Notes: generated by a model from the letters alone, not told the origin. A stretch of 64,000 nucleotides of DNA from Mesonia oceanica (GCF_902499555.1 NZ_CABVMM010000010.1:152552-216551); one strand, 5' to 3'. Numbered from the stretch's first letter, positions 55,843-64,000 are shown. A program made the numbers and translations.

Positions 55843-57316
55843 AACTAAAAACAGTAGAATATTCAACAGTATTGCAGTAAGCTTTATCGTATTAATGTTT
55901 ACGGCATGTGTACCTTCCTTGGTTGAGAAAACAGCAGATGCGTCTGTTCCTGCGAATTATCATAATTCGCAGGATACCCTCAACTCACCGGAATATGCAA
56001 ATGAAGCGGTGCAAGATACCATCAATAGTGCTCAGGTGAATTGGAAAGAGTTTTTTACCGATCCTTATTTAAACAAGCTTATTGAAATTGGATTGGAAAA
56101 CAACCAAGAATTGAACATCACGTTACAGGAAATCATGATTTCTCAAAATGAAATCCAAGCTCGAAAAGGGGAGTACCTTCCTTATTTGGGATTAAGGGCC
56201 GGAGCCGGCTTGGATAAGGCTGCGGAATATACCCGTGATGGAGCTGTAGAAGAGAATTTGAATATCCGTGAAGAGGAAGCTTTTCCTGAACCCTTACCTG
56301 ATTATATGATTGGCGCTTATGCCACTTGGGAAGTCGATATTTGGGGGAAATTGCATAATGCTAAAAAAGCTTCTGTACTTCGGTATTTATCTTCCGTAGA
56401 AGGGAAAAACTTTATGGTAACTAATTTGATTGCTGAAATTGCTAATTCTTATTACGAATTATTGGCATTGGATAATCAATTAGCCATTGTAGAGCGAAAT
56501 ATTGATATACAAAGCAATGCCTTAAAGATTGTACGTTTACAAAAGCAAGCTGCTCGTGTAACGGAATTGGCTGTGAAGAAGTTTGAGGCAGAAGTTTTTA
56601 AAACCCGTAGTCTTCAATTTAAATTTAAGCAGCAAATTGTGGAAACCGAAAACCGAATTAATTTCTTGATTGGTAGGTATCCACAACCCATTGAAAGAAA
56701 TGCGGAAGCTTTTGTAGATTTAATACCTACCCATATAAAGGCAGGAATTCCTTCGCAATTGTTGGAAAACCGTCCTGATGTGAAACAAGCCGAACTTGAT
56801 TTAAAAGCAGCCGAACTTGATATTCAGGTAGCAAAAGCAAGGTTTTATCCTTCTTTGGGAATTTCAGCAAGTTTAGGCTATCAAGCATTTAATCCTAAGT
56901 ATTTATTAAAAACGCCGCAATCCTTGTTGTATAGTTTGGCAGGTGATATAACTGCGCCTTTGATTAACAGGAATGCGATAAAAGCCGATTACCAAAGTGC
57001 TAATGCCATGCAGATTCAAGCGGTTTACAATTATGAACGTACCGTGTTGAATGCTTATATAGAAGTGGCCAATCAAGTTTCTAAAATTGATAATTTAGGA
57101 AGTAGTTACGATCTAATTGCCAATCAAGTAGCGGCTTTGACCAAATCTATCGATATTTCGAATGATTTGTTTAAAAATGCCCGTGCCGATTATATGGAAG
57201 TATTGCTCACCCAACGTGATGCCTTAGAATCTAAATTTGAGTTAATCGAAACTAAAAAAGAGCAAATGAATGCCTTGGTCAATATGTACCAAGCTTTAGG
57301 CGGCGGTTGGAATTAA
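55832..57316 (+). CDS. RND outer-membrane channel lipoprotein (OprM/NodT-like)
   Basis: TolC-family exit duct of the pump, 494 residues, lipidated (Cys26 in MFTACVPS). It holds two OEP repeats: WKEFFTDPYLNKLIEIGLENN with LTLQEI-like helices, and LLENRPDVKQAELDLKAAE. The start (ATG 55832 or 55835) overlaps the permease stop by up to 11 bases, so translation is probably coupled. The efflux operon ends at the hairpin at 57367. Confidence 0.93.
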   Translation: MMNRTKNSRIFNSIAVSFIVLMFTACVPSLVEKTADASVPANYHNSQDTLNSPEYANEAVQDTINSAQVNWKEFFTDPYLNKLIEIGLENNQELNITLQEIMISQNEIQARKGEYLPYLGLRAGAGLDKAAEYTRDGAVEENLNIREEEAFPEPLPDYMIGAYATWEVDIWGKLHNAKKASVLRYLSSVEGKNFMVTNLIAEIANSYYELLALDNQLAIVERNIDIQSNALKIVRLQKQAARVTELAVKKFEAEVFKTRSLQFKFKQQIVETENRINFLIGRYPQPIERNAEAFVDLIPTHIKAGIPSQLLENRPDVKQAELDLKAAELDIQVAKARFYPSLGISASLGYQAFNPKYLLKTPQSLLYSLAGDITAPLINRNAIKADYQSANAMQIQAVYNYERTVLNAYIEVANQVSKIDNLGSSYDLIANQVAALTKSIDISNDLFKNARADYMEVLLTQRDALESKFELIETKKEQMNALVNMYQALGGGWN

Positions 57317-57366
57317 CGTTTTTTCATTGTTTATAGTTTGTTTTTTCACTTTAGAGTGACTTTGGT

Positions 57367-57401
57367 AACCCCTGTTTTTAGAATTTCTAAAAATAGGGGT
57401 T
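57367..57401. terminator. Bidirectional terminator after the efflux operon
   Basis: AACCCCT-G-TTTTTAGA pairs with TCTAAAAA-T-AGGGGTT (16 positions, one G-T) around a 3-base loop, then GTTTTTT. It lies between convergent genes. Confidence 0.85.
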
Positions 57402-57433
57402 GTTTTTTAGAGAGGAATCTTGAATGAATTTTG

Positions 57434-58003
57434 TTATTTATTGTCCCACTTAAATCCTTTTGTAGAAAAAGTAATGGTTTCTCTTCCTAAATCATAAAAT
57501 TCAGCTTCAATAATTAACCTTTCAGAATTTTTTAATTTAGAAATGATTTTTGATTCACTTCCAAGAAAAACTACATCAGAGCTTCCAGATGAGGAATGAT
57601 TTGCAGAAACATTTATAGGGGCTTCATTATCAAACTTGACACGGTAAGTTTTATTCCCAGAAAAACCTGATATGAATTGGCATTTTGAACAGGATAAATA
57701 AATATCTGTTTTACCATCCCAATTCCTAATTATTAATGTGAAGTTAGAGTTTCCATAAGGAAAATCAAATTTAATTGAATTATCAGAATCTAAAGCTGCA
57801 ATAGTTCGTTTAGTATTATCCATTTCATCAATATCTTCTGTATACTTCCAGTTGGTGGTTTTCTCTGTTTTTGAGCCAGAATCTTTATTTGTAATTGTAG
57901 TACTTGAAGTTGAATCATTTTCTTCGTCATCGCTACCAAAAGCGATAAAAATGAATAAAGCTAATGCTGAAGCAGAAATAAGATGTTGTAAATTTCTTTT
58001 CAT
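57434..58003 (-). CDS. Unknown exported protein
   Basis: A 189-residue protein with an N-terminal hydrophobic signal or anchor (about 8-23), an acidic Ser/Thr-rich linker, then a compact beta-rich domain starting NWKYTEDIDEMDNTKRTIAALD. This opening resembles small envelope domains that begin W-x-x-x-x-x-x-D-x-M-x-x, such as the VasI-like type, but I cannot assign it. A CSKC pair is present at LSCSKCQF. It starts five bases after the upstream membrane-protein gene and is probably cotranscribed. Confidence 0.65.
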   Translation of the reverse strand: MKRNLQHLISASALALFIFIAFGSDDEENDSTSSTTITNKDSGSKTEKTTNWKYTEDIDEMDNTKRTIAALDSDNSIKFDFPYGNSNFTLIIRNWDGKTDIYLSCSKCQFISGFSGNKTYRVKFDNEAPINVSANHSSSGSSDVVFLGSESKIISKLKNSERLIIEAEFYDLGRETITFSTKGFKWDNK

Positions 58004-58008
58004 TTGAA

Positions 58009-58443
58009 TTATAATTTAAGATTAATAGATTTTTTGAATAATATGAATGGTAAAGTCATTCCCACGATATAGAGTAGCAAATCTTTAAAATCAAACGTAC
58101 CGTTAATGAGACCAAAAAGTTGTCCTATTTCTGAACCGATAGCTAATATTGGTATTATTAAAAACCAAAAAATATTTTTATTAGATACAGAATTTTGCCA
58201 TATAGCAAACATTAAACTTACATAAGAAAAAATCCAAAGTCCATCTGGCAAAGAGAATAAAACCCATTCAGGAATTTGATTTGAATATTGAAAAGTATTA
58301 GCTCTTAAGAAATTTGTTATACCACCTAAGCCGATGATTTCATACCAACTGAACATCTTGAGAGTGGTGGAGCGGAACAACATATAAATAAGTCCTCCAC
58401 AAAGTAAAGTCAAAATACTACTGGAAATTAACTGTTTTTTCAT
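58009..58443 (-). CDS. Small membrane protein, possibly VanZ-like
   Basis: A 144-residue protein with about four membrane helices (7-25, 60-85, 90-110, 118-136). The segment SEIGQLFGLINGTFDFKDLLLYIVGMTLPF resembles the E-x-x-Q ... D-x-x-D-l-l-x-x-x-x-G pattern of VanZ-like proteins. That likeness is weak and gives no function. It is the upstream partner of the unknown exported protein at 57434. Confidence 0.65.
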   Translation of the reverse strand: MKKQLISSSILTLLCGGLIYMLFRSTTLKMFSWYEIIGLGGITNFLRANTFQYSNQIPEWVLFSLPDGLWIFSYVSLMFAIWQNSVSNKNIFWFLIIPILAIGSEIGQLFGLINGTFDFKDLLLYIVGMTLPFILFKKSINLKL

Positions 58444-58558
58444 TTGCTCCTAGTCTATCTAAGCGCAAAGTATAAAAACCAGTTTATTATTATTTATGGT
58501 TTTCCTCATTCATGAAATTTTATAAAATACAGTGCCAATAAATAACTTGATAAGTATT

Positions 58559-59137
58559 CTATCTATATCGATAATGCCCTATAATTTTATAAGTAAATAG
58601 GCAGTCTTCTAGTACCTGTCCGTTGCCTATATTATGAACGATTAAATTTCTTTTGCCGTCCCTAGACTTTTTGTTTACCACTATTCCAATATGGGTTAAT
58701 CCTCCGCCTAAACTCCACGCTACGACGTCGCCGGGTAGGTAATCATTTGGATTTTGGGTAATGGCTTGTTCAGCTCCTTTTCTCGAAAAGAAGGTCATTA
58801 AATTAGGAACTCGTCGGTGGTCTATATTTTTGTCGGTCGTAGTTAAGCCCCAATGGTTAGGGTATTGATGGAAATGTGCTTTCATATCCTCATGCACCAA
58901 TTGTTGTAGATCAATTCCTGTTTTTCGGTAAGCTCGGATGACCACATCGGTACAAACACCTTTATCGACAGGAACATCTCCGTTGGGGTAATCTATCGAA
59001 AAATAACTTGGATCATACGTTACCTCCTGTTTGGTTAGTTCTAAGGCGGCTTCAGCTAAACTTTTTTGCTGAACTTCCGTTTGTGAAGAACAAAGGATGT
59101 GGATACTTAAGCATAGAAATAGAATCACATTTTTCAC
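58559..59137 (-). CDS. DUF1287 exported protein
   Basis: A 192-residue exported protein (signal peptide to LCSSQ) of the DUF1287 family, recognised by KGVCTDVVIRAYRKTGIDLQ, DHRRVPNLMTFFSR, YLPGDVVAWSLGGGLTHIGI and VHNIGNGQVLEDCLF. The conserved Cys and two His resemble an NlpC/P60-like hydrolase centre, so a cell-wall or amide hydrolase role is possible. The start is GTG at 59137, which begins the signal peptide directly; the next in-frame Met is far inside. Confidence 0.85.
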   Translation of the reverse strand: MKNVILFLCLSIHILCSSQTEVQQKSLAEAALELTKQEVTYDPSYFSIDYPNGDVPVDKGVCTDVVIRAYRKTGIDLQQLVHEDMKAHFHQYPNHWGLTTTDKNIDHRRVPNLMTFFSRKGAEQAITQNPNDYLPGDVVAWSLGGGLTHIGIVVNKKSRDGKRNLIVHNIGNGQVLEDCLFTYKIIGHYRYR

Positions 59138-59267
59138 GGAGTGGCTATGGTTTATTAATAGTTGAAATAGAAAGATATAAAAAAGAACTGAATTTAACTT
59201 CTTATTGTTTCTCTCATCATTCTTTGCCTAAATAGCGTTGCTGTTTTTTATAAATACAATCCATAAG

Positions 59268-59365
59268 GTCACACTCAGTTCTTTGACTTCAGGAGTTATC
59301 CTCAAATTTTGATTTTCAATTAAGGATGAAATTCCGGGTCAGGCCCGGAATGACGAAAATCTAAA
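59268..59365. repeat. Dispersed intergenic repeat, copy 2
   Basis: Same layout as the copy at 49030: a TATCCTCAAATTTTG section, the hairpin TTCCGGG-TCAGG-CCCGGAA (59334-59352, perfect 7-bp arms), then TGACGAAAATCTAAATG. It lies between the AraC gene and DUF1287. Confidence 0.65.
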
Positions 59366-59396
59366 TGATTACTAGTATTGGATATTTTAAAAAAAA

Positions 59397-60314
59397 TTAT
59401 TCAATGGGAATATAAAAATCAACTATCGCCTTTTTTTCCGGGTGTTCTTGGTAATTGTTATGGTAAATTTCAAACGGATTCCGATCAGCTTTTTGATAGC
59501 CGTTTTCATTCATCCAAAGAAATAATCCTGTCCACGATTTTTCAAATTCATCAACACCAATTTTAAAGCTTCCTTTGATGAATTTTCCGGCTTCTATAGA
59601 AGTAAGTCCAATTTCCCCGCTTACTTCGACCGGTTGGTCGATTAACAAACAAGCGCTCATCCTCACTTTGTTGGCTTGGGTTACTTTAAAACTATCATGA
59701 TAAAGTGTTATTAATTTGGTTTCCTCATTCATTAAAGCCTTTGGGGTAGCCCATTGTATTAATTTTTGATAGGTGTTTTCTAGGTTTTGCGGTCCCAAAC
59801 TTGATACATAGGCCAAGTTCATTTTAGGCATTTCGGTAATTTCAATTTTTGCATTCATGTTTATCCAATTTTTTAGATGACTAAGGATGCAAATGTATTG
59901 GTCGTAGTCAGGATAGGCTTGTCCGTTCTTGCTTTCTAGTTGACGGATCTTGCGATGTCTATGCGGATTCTGTTTTTTGAATTCGGTAGGACTTATGCCG
60001 TAGTATTTTTTAAAGGCTCGTGAAAAGGAAGAATTATCACTAAATCCCAGTTGGTGTGCTATTTCGGTGGTCGTACTATTTTTGTGCAATAAGTCTAAAG
60101 CCGATTTTTCAATTCTTCTTCGGGTAACGTATTCGTTTAGTGTTTCTCCGGTCACAAATTTAAAAATTCGATGAAAGTGAAAAGGGGAGAAAAAGGCTAT
60201 TTCAGCAAGGGTGTTTAGGGAGAGCTTGCTCGATAAGTTATGGTCAATATATTCAAAAACCCGATTGATCCGGTTGCTATAATCAGCTTGTATTTCTTTA
60301 TCGGTTAGGGGCAT
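59397..60314 (-). CDS. AraC-family regulator with GyrI-like effector domain
   Basis: A 305-residue regulator with the DNA-binding part first (about 10-115: LNTLAEIAFFSPFHFHRIFKF and TTEIAHQLGFSDNSSFSRAFKKYYG) and a GyrI/SOUL-like ligand-binding domain after it (about 150-305: IEITEMPKMNLAYVSSLGP, DFYIPIE at the end). This is the Rob/TetD-like order. Such proteins respond to cationic or hydrophobic compounds and often switch on efflux or detoxification genes. An RND operon lies 2 kb away, but no direct link can be shown. Confidence 0.88.
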   Translation of the reverse strand: MPLTDKEIQADYSNRINRVFEYIDHNLSSKLSLNTLAEIAFFSPFHFHRIFKFVTGETLNEYVTRRRIEKSALDLLHKNSTTTEIAHQLGFSDNSSFSRAFKKYYGISPTEFKKQNPHRHRKIRQLESKNGQAYPDYDQYICILSHLKNWINMNAKIEITEMPKMNLAYVSSLGPQNLENTYQKLIQWATPKALMNEETKLITLYHDSFKVTQANKVRMSACLLIDQPVEVSGEIGLTSIEAGKFIKGSFKIGVDEFEKSWTGLFLWMNENGYQKADRNPFEIYHNNYQEHPEKKAIVDFYIPIE

Positions 60315-60385
60315 TTTTTATGTGATGTACTTTCACTGAATTAAATTTCTTGTTTTTAGTTTTTTATATTGGTTTTTGGAAATTA

Positions 60386-61117
60386 TTATTCAATTTTTTT
60401 GTTTCCAATATAATTTACGCTATCGATTATTTTTTCTGTGATGATACCATTTTTATCAATTTTTATCACAGACCAGGTAGTATCAATTTTTGTATTGTTG
60501 TTATCTTCAATAAAGTCTTCGTCATATTCAGAATAAGTTATGGTTTTTATGATAGAATCATTTTCCCATTCCCCATATTTCTCACCAATCCATCCGCCAT
60601 CAGCTCCCATATAACTTATTAAACCTATATTCATAACATTAATCGAGTCTTTTTTACTAGTCACAGCATACAAGTTTTGGCAGCAACTTTCATCAAAATG
60701 AGAAAAAGTGAAAAGGATGAAATTTTCATATTCTTTAAAATTTTGAAAGAAATAAGATTCAGGGTAATATGAGGTTAGAAACTTAGGATATCCTATTTTT
60801 ATTTCTTTATTTGAAAAATAATTTTCTAAAAATTTTTTAGGGATCGTTGTTTTTGCAGAATCATCTTCAATTTTTACTTTATCTTTAAATTTAGATGTAT
60901 TATTCTTGATGTATTCAATATTGAAAAAGGACTTTTCTTGAATAGTGTCTTTCATTAAATTATTTTGAATACCACTAATAGATGAATCTACCTTATTATT
61001 AAATTCTTTTTTAACTTGTTTTGTGTCTAGGTTATCAAAAGTTTCTCTTCCTTTTTTCTTTTCTGAATGACAAGAATATATTACTAGTAGAATTATTATT
61101 AAAATTTTTTTCGTCAT
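60386..61117 (-). CDS. Unknown lipoprotein
   Basis: A 243-residue lipoprotein (Cys16 in VIYSCHSE). No family recognised. The N-terminal third is polar with no clear fold. The rest is beta-rich and includes FLTSYYPESYFFQNFKEYENF, FDESCCQNLYAVTSK with adjacent Cys, and SYMGADGGWIGEKYGEWEND. The latter kind of sequence is seen in small unannotated lipoproteins of Flavobacteriaceae. The decayed 5' fragment of a tail-fibre-like gene abuts its start. Confidence 0.65.
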   Translation of the reverse strand: MTKKILIIILLVIYSCHSEKKKGRETFDNLDTKQVKKEFNNKVDSSISGIQNNLMKDTIQEKSFFNIEYIKNNTSKFKDKVKIEDDSAKTTIPKKFLENYFSNKEIKIGYPKFLTSYYPESYFFQNFKEYENFILFTFSHFDESCCQNLYAVTSKKDSINVMNIGLISYMGADGGWIGEKYGEWENDSIIKTITYSEYDEDFIEDNNNTKIDTTWSVIKIDKNGIITEKIIDSVNYIGNKKIE

Positions 61118-61118
61118 A

Positions 61119-61246
61119 AGATTTAATTTTTATACCGTAAGTAGGGGCGGGGCATCCATATCTATCAATATATTTTCATCCTGAGCCTGAACTCTTATCC
61201 CTATAATTACAAGGATGATGGCTAAAATATTTGTTTTGTAATTCAT
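61119..61246 (-). pseudogene. Decayed 5' fragment of a tail-fibre-like gene
   Basis: Starting at ATG 61246 the minus strand encodes MNYKTNILAIILVIIGIRVQ and then AQDENILI, almost the same as the N terminus of the gene starting at 62431. After about 34 codons the frame is broken: it stops at 61130-61132, while the shifted frame gives TYGIKIK, matching AYGIKIK of the intact gene. The fragment then runs into the start of the unknown lipoprotein at 61117. It is too short to be a working gene, though the signal peptide itself is intact. Confidence 0.8.
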
Positions 61247-61894
61247 GGTGTTTTTTAAAAATCGTTCTTATTTAACTTGTATTAACTTATCTAATTTATT
61301 CTGTAGTTCTATAAGTTTCTTGTTGAGTTGCTTTATCTCTTTATTTTCCGCTTTAAGAATTTCAATTTCTTTTTGCTGCTGAATAGTATAAAGTGTTAAC
61401 TCTTCAATTTTCTGTAATAATTTGGCATCCATTTCTCCTAGAAAAATCCCGTTTTCTTCTACTTCTTTGGCACTGGGGATATCTTTTAAATGTCCTTTTT
61501 GTTGAATGTGATTTTCTACTTCTTTTAGGCTAGGAAGTTGGTAAGTGTTTTCAAACACAAAATCTGACCAGCCGGTTTCCACTTTAATTTCTTTTGCTCT
61601 TATTTCACCGTTTACGGCTAATTTCCATATACCAGGGTTGGTGGTGCCAATCCCTACATTTCCTGTATTACTTGAGATTATAAATTTTGCATTTGAATTT
61701 AGGTTAGGGTGAAAACCAATTGCAAAATCATTACTTGTACTTGCTCCAGCATACATGTTCACATTTTCATTTTCAAACTTAATCGTATTGTTGGCATCTG
61801 TTCCTCCATTTCTTTTAAGAACTAAGTTGTCTGCCGCAGAACCATTGATAACTAAGGCTCTAGATGGATTAGAGTTTCCTATCCCCACATTTCC
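61123..61894. repeat. Duplicated segment, left copy
   Basis: About 770 bases nearly the same as 62314-63131. It spans the 5' fragment, the gap and the 3' half of the gene at 61268-62431. The right copy has about 45 extra bases in its coiled-coil coding part. Confidence 0.8.
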
Positions 61895-62431
61895 AGTACT
61901 TCTTACGATACTTATTGCATTATAGTCATTACTAGGATCATTGCTGATTACATTATTTACCCCAATATTTAAAACGTTGTTTGTACCATCATAATTAATA
62001 AATGCTCCATTGTAATTCCCTTTTGTTTCTGTAAATCTTATATATCTAGACGTATGATATCCAAATATATTTAGGTTGCCTTCCGCTATTTGTAATTTTT
62101 CAGATGGAGTAGTGGTTCCAATACCTACATTTCCATTGGGTCTAAATACCATAAAGGTATCATTATATTTTCTCCCAATATAACCATAACGAAAGCTAGA
62201 AATACCGTTACTATCAGAATGACCATTTGCTCCAAACTGAATAAAATCTTCTGTTGCATTTTCATTAGCTATAGTAAATGATCGAGCCCATCCGGTATTT
62301 TGAAAATTTGTTTTGATTTTTATACCATACGCAGGTGAATTTATACCGATTAATATATTTTCATCCTGAGCATGAACTCTTAGGCCTATAATTACAAGGA
62401 TGATGGCTAAAATATTTGTTTTGTAATTCAT
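61268..62431 (-). CDS. Secreted tail-fibre-like protein, chimeric copy
   Basis: A 387-residue exported protein (signal peptide to VHAQDE). The first ~175 residues have NVGIGTT-type beta repeats (GNVGIGTTTPSEKLQIAEG). Residues from about 178 on are nearly the same as in the next gene: GNVGIGNSNPSRALVINGSA, VNGEIRAKEIKVETGWSDF, LPSLKEVENHIQQKGHLKD and LGEMDAKLLQKIEELTLYT, ending in a coiled coil. The C-terminal module is a common flavobacterial one related in plan, but not in motif, to S74 chaperones. No T9SS tail. Role unknown; surface or extracellular fibre is likely. Confidence 0.8.
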   Translation of the reverse strand: MNYKTNILAIILVIIGLRVHAQDENILIGINSPAYGIKIKTNFQNTGWARSFTIANENATEDFIQFGANGHSDSNGISSFRYGYIGRKYNDTFMVFRPNGNVGIGTTTPSEKLQIAEGNLNIFGYHTSRYIRFTETKGNYNGAFINYDGTNNVLNIGVNNVISNDPSNDYNAISIVRSTGNVGIGNSNPSRALVINGSAADNLVLKRNGGTDANNTIKFENENVNMYAGASTSNDFAIGFHPNLNSNAKFIISSNTGNVGIGTTNPGIWKLAVNGEIRAKEIKVETGWSDFVFENTYQLPSLKEVENHIQQKGHLKDIPSAKEVEENGIFLGEMDAKLLQKIEELTLYTIQQQKEIEILKAENKEIKQLNKKLIELQNKLDKLIQVK

Positions 62432-63131
62432 GGTGTTTTTTAAAAATCGTTTTTATTTAACTTGTATTAACCTATCTAATTTATTCTGTAGTTCTATAAG
62501 TTTTTTGTTGAGTTGCTTTATCTCTTTATTTTCCTCTTTAAGAATTTCGATTTCTTTTTCTAGGTTTTGTATAGTCGAGTTTTGTTTTTCTAAAGATAAA
62601 ATCTTTTTTTCTTGAGCAATTGTATATAGCGTTAGCTCTTCAATTTTCTGTAATAATTTGGCATCCATTTCCCCTAAAAAAATCCCATTTTCTTCTACTT
62701 CTTTGGCACTAGGGATATCTTTTAAATGTCCTTTTTGTTGAATGTGATTTTCTACTTCTTTAAGGCTAGGAAGTTGGTAAGTGTTTTCAAACACAAAGTC
62801 TGACCATCCGGTTTCCACTTTAATTTCTTTTGCTCTTATTTCACCGTTTACGGCTAATTTCCATATATCAGGGTTGGTGGTACCTATCCCTACATTTCCT
62901 GTATTACTTGAGATTATAAATTTTGCATTTGAATTTAGGTTAGGGTGAAAACCAATTGCAAAATCATTACTTGTACTTGCCCCCACATACATGTTGACAT
63001 TTTCATTTTCAAATTTAATCGTATTGTTGGCATCTGTTCCTCCATTTCTTTTAAGAACTAAGTTATCTGCAGCAGATCCATTGATAACTAGGGCTCTAGA
63101 TGGATTAGAGTTTCCTATCCCCACATTTCCA
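62314..63131. repeat. Duplicated segment, right copy
   Basis: Matches 61123-61894 as described there. It covers the 5' end of the gene at 61268-62431, the 21-base gap and the 3' half of the gene at 62453-63595. Confidence 0.8.
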
Positions 63132-63595
63132 TCTTTATAAAATAAACTATTTTTTTCTCGTTGCCATTGATAGGAAGAACCAAAAATGTTAGGCCAAACG
63201 TCAGCTTCTTGTGTATTTAATTCTTCTACAAATGCTTTTATAGTATATAGGTTTGGATGATTAGTTTTTATTTTTACAACATTATTATCAATAAATAGGA
63301 TAGGATGATTTGATGTATCTCCACTAATGTTAACTGCACGGTATCTCCAAATAGAAGAATTGTCATTATACCAAACTAAATATTCAGCTCCCGTATCTGT
63401 TCCAGTATTCCGGGTGACTAGATGTACTCTGTATATATTATTAATGTTTAGAGATTGTCCATTATCATCTGTTAGTTCTGCCGGTGTATTCACATTAACA
63501 CTTAAACTTTTAGAGAAGTATCTTTGTTCTGTTGTTTGTGAATATGCTGTTTGAGTGATAAGGTAAACGATGAGTAATAAATAAATATTTTTCAT
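62453..63595 (-). CDS. Secreted tail-fibre-like protein, second copy
   Basis: A 380-residue exported protein (signal peptide to TAYSQ). Its N-terminal ~155 residues (RYFSKSLSVNVNTPAELTDD, YRVHLVTRNTGTDTGAEYLV) differ fully from the neighbour and look like a receptor-binding or carbohydrate-binding head. From about residue 157 it matches the neighbour almost residue for residue up to the conserved LGEMDAKLLQKIEELTLYT block. The coiled coil is longer by about 18 residues. It lies 21 bases upstream of the chimeric gene. Confidence 0.8.
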   Translation of the reverse strand: MKNIYLLLIVYLITQTAYSQTTEQRYFSKSLSVNVNTPAELTDDNGQSLNINNIYRVHLVTRNTGTDTGAEYLVWYNDNSSIWRYRAVNISGDTSNHPILFIDNNVVKIKTNHPNLYTIKAFVEELNTQEADVWPNIFGSSYQWQREKNSLFYKDGNVGIGNSNPSRALVINGSAADNLVLKRNGGTDANNTIKFENENVNMYVGASTSNDFAIGFHPNLNSNAKFIISSNTGNVGIGTTNPDIWKLAVNGEIRAKEIKVETGWSDFVFENTYQLPSLKEVENHIQQKGHLKDIPSAKEVEENGIFLGEMDAKLLQKIEELTLYTIAQEKKILSLEKQNSTIQNLEKEIEILKEENKEIKQLNKKLIELQNKLDRLIQVK

Positions 63596-63661
63596 TTTTA
63601 AAGAATTAAATTATTTAAAAAATACCAGATTTTAGAATAGATAGGAATCTAATAATTTAGA

Positions 63662-64000
63662 TTAGTTTTTGTTTTCTAATTTTTGCATTCTTTTTTGTAA
63701 CTCAAGAAGTTTTGAGTTGATAAACTTTAGGGATTCATTTTCTTTTTCTAGTTTTTCAACTTTTGATTTTATCTGGTCTAACTCTTCGATTTCTTTTTTT
63801 TGTTGGCTAGTATATAAGGTTAACTCTTCAATTTCTTTTTGCTGCTGAATAGTATATAGCGTTAGCTCTTCAATTTTCTGTAATAATTTGGCATCCATTT
63901 CCCCTAGAAAAATTCCGTTTTCTTTTACTTCTTTAGCGCTGGGGATATCTTTTAAATGCCCTTTTTGTTGAATGTGATTTTCTACTTCTTTAAGGCTAGG
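63662..64000 (-). CDS. Tail-fibre-like protein, third copy, 5' end beyond the window
   Basis: The frame is open to the window edge and encodes SLKEVENHIQQKGHLKDIPS, then AKEVKENGIFLGEMDAKLL, then a coiled coil of repeated IEELTLYT units (QQQKEIEELTLYTSQQKKEI) ending KLENKN. It is thus the C-terminal part of a third member of the tandem family, with a more diverged and repeat-expanded coiled coil. Confidence 0.85.
   Translation of the reverse strand, partial: PSLKEVENHIQQKGHLKDIPSAKEVKENGIFLGEMDAKLLQKIEELTLYTIQQQKEIEELTLYTSQQKKEIEELDQIKSKVEKLEKENESLKFINSKLLELQKRMQKLENKN

Noticed and set aside
61119..64000. Prophage remnant
   Set aside because: The proteins have tail-fibre-like repeats, but each has its own signal peptide, and no capsid, terminase, integrase or att-like repeat is present.

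Overview
The window is AT-rich and looks like a chromosome segment of a marine or soil Flavobacteriaceae (Bacteroidota). The signs are a SusC/SusD pair, many lipoproteins with S-C lipoboxes, type IX secretion (T9SS) C-terminal sorting domains, promoters of the TAnnTTTG type rather than E. coli sigma70 type, and housekeeping neighbourhoods of flavobacterial kind (ftsH-rsfS, cdsA-psd, ddl/PASTA/rluD). I saw no rRNA, tRNA, insertion sequence, prophage or CRISPR array. No gene-free stretch exceeds 300 bases.

Region 1 (1-17187, all +) is most of a pectin utilisation locus that continues off the left edge. In order: a pectate lyase-pectinesterase fusion (partial), GH28 polygalacturonase, SusC and SusD, a hairpin, then a tight series of DUF4861 lipoprotein, GH105 unsaturated galacturonyl hydrolase, GH43, an alpha/beta-hydrolase esterase, a second CE8 pectinesterase, PL9 pectate lyase, a CE12 rhamnogalacturonan acetylesterase, KdgF and an SDR dehydrogenase. 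Together they de-esterify pectin, cut it, import the oligomers, release unsaturated uronates, linearise them and start their reduction.

Region 2 (17283-24279, -) is a four-gene light-sensing operon: a CheB-CheR-PAS-histidine kinase fusion, a biliverdin bacteriophytochrome kinase, a small response regulator and a heme oxygenase that would make the chromophore.

Region 3 (24435-32406) is housekeeping: an M3 peptidase, then on the minus strand an acyl-CoA-binding protein, psd, cdsA, a LUD protein, ftsH and rsfS, with birA divergent.

Region 4 (32533-48900) mixes a secreted protein that carries a phage-type S74 chaperone domain plus a T9SS tail, pyrE divergent from a NUDIX gene, an M14 peptidase, a sorbosone-dehydrogenase-like lipoprotein next to a TonB receptor, three exported proteins of unknown function, a run of eight TAACCAC heptamers, and the coaD-ddl / PASTA-rluD cluster, then yaaA.

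Region 5 (49163-57316) has an AraC regulator, two small exported proteins and a complete RND efflux operon. Region 6 (57434-64000, all -) has several poorly characterised exported proteins, a second AraC regulator with a GyrI-like domain, and a tandem family of secreted tail-fibre-like coiled-coil proteins that shows a chimeric gene, a decayed 5' gene fragment and a third copy cut by the window edge.
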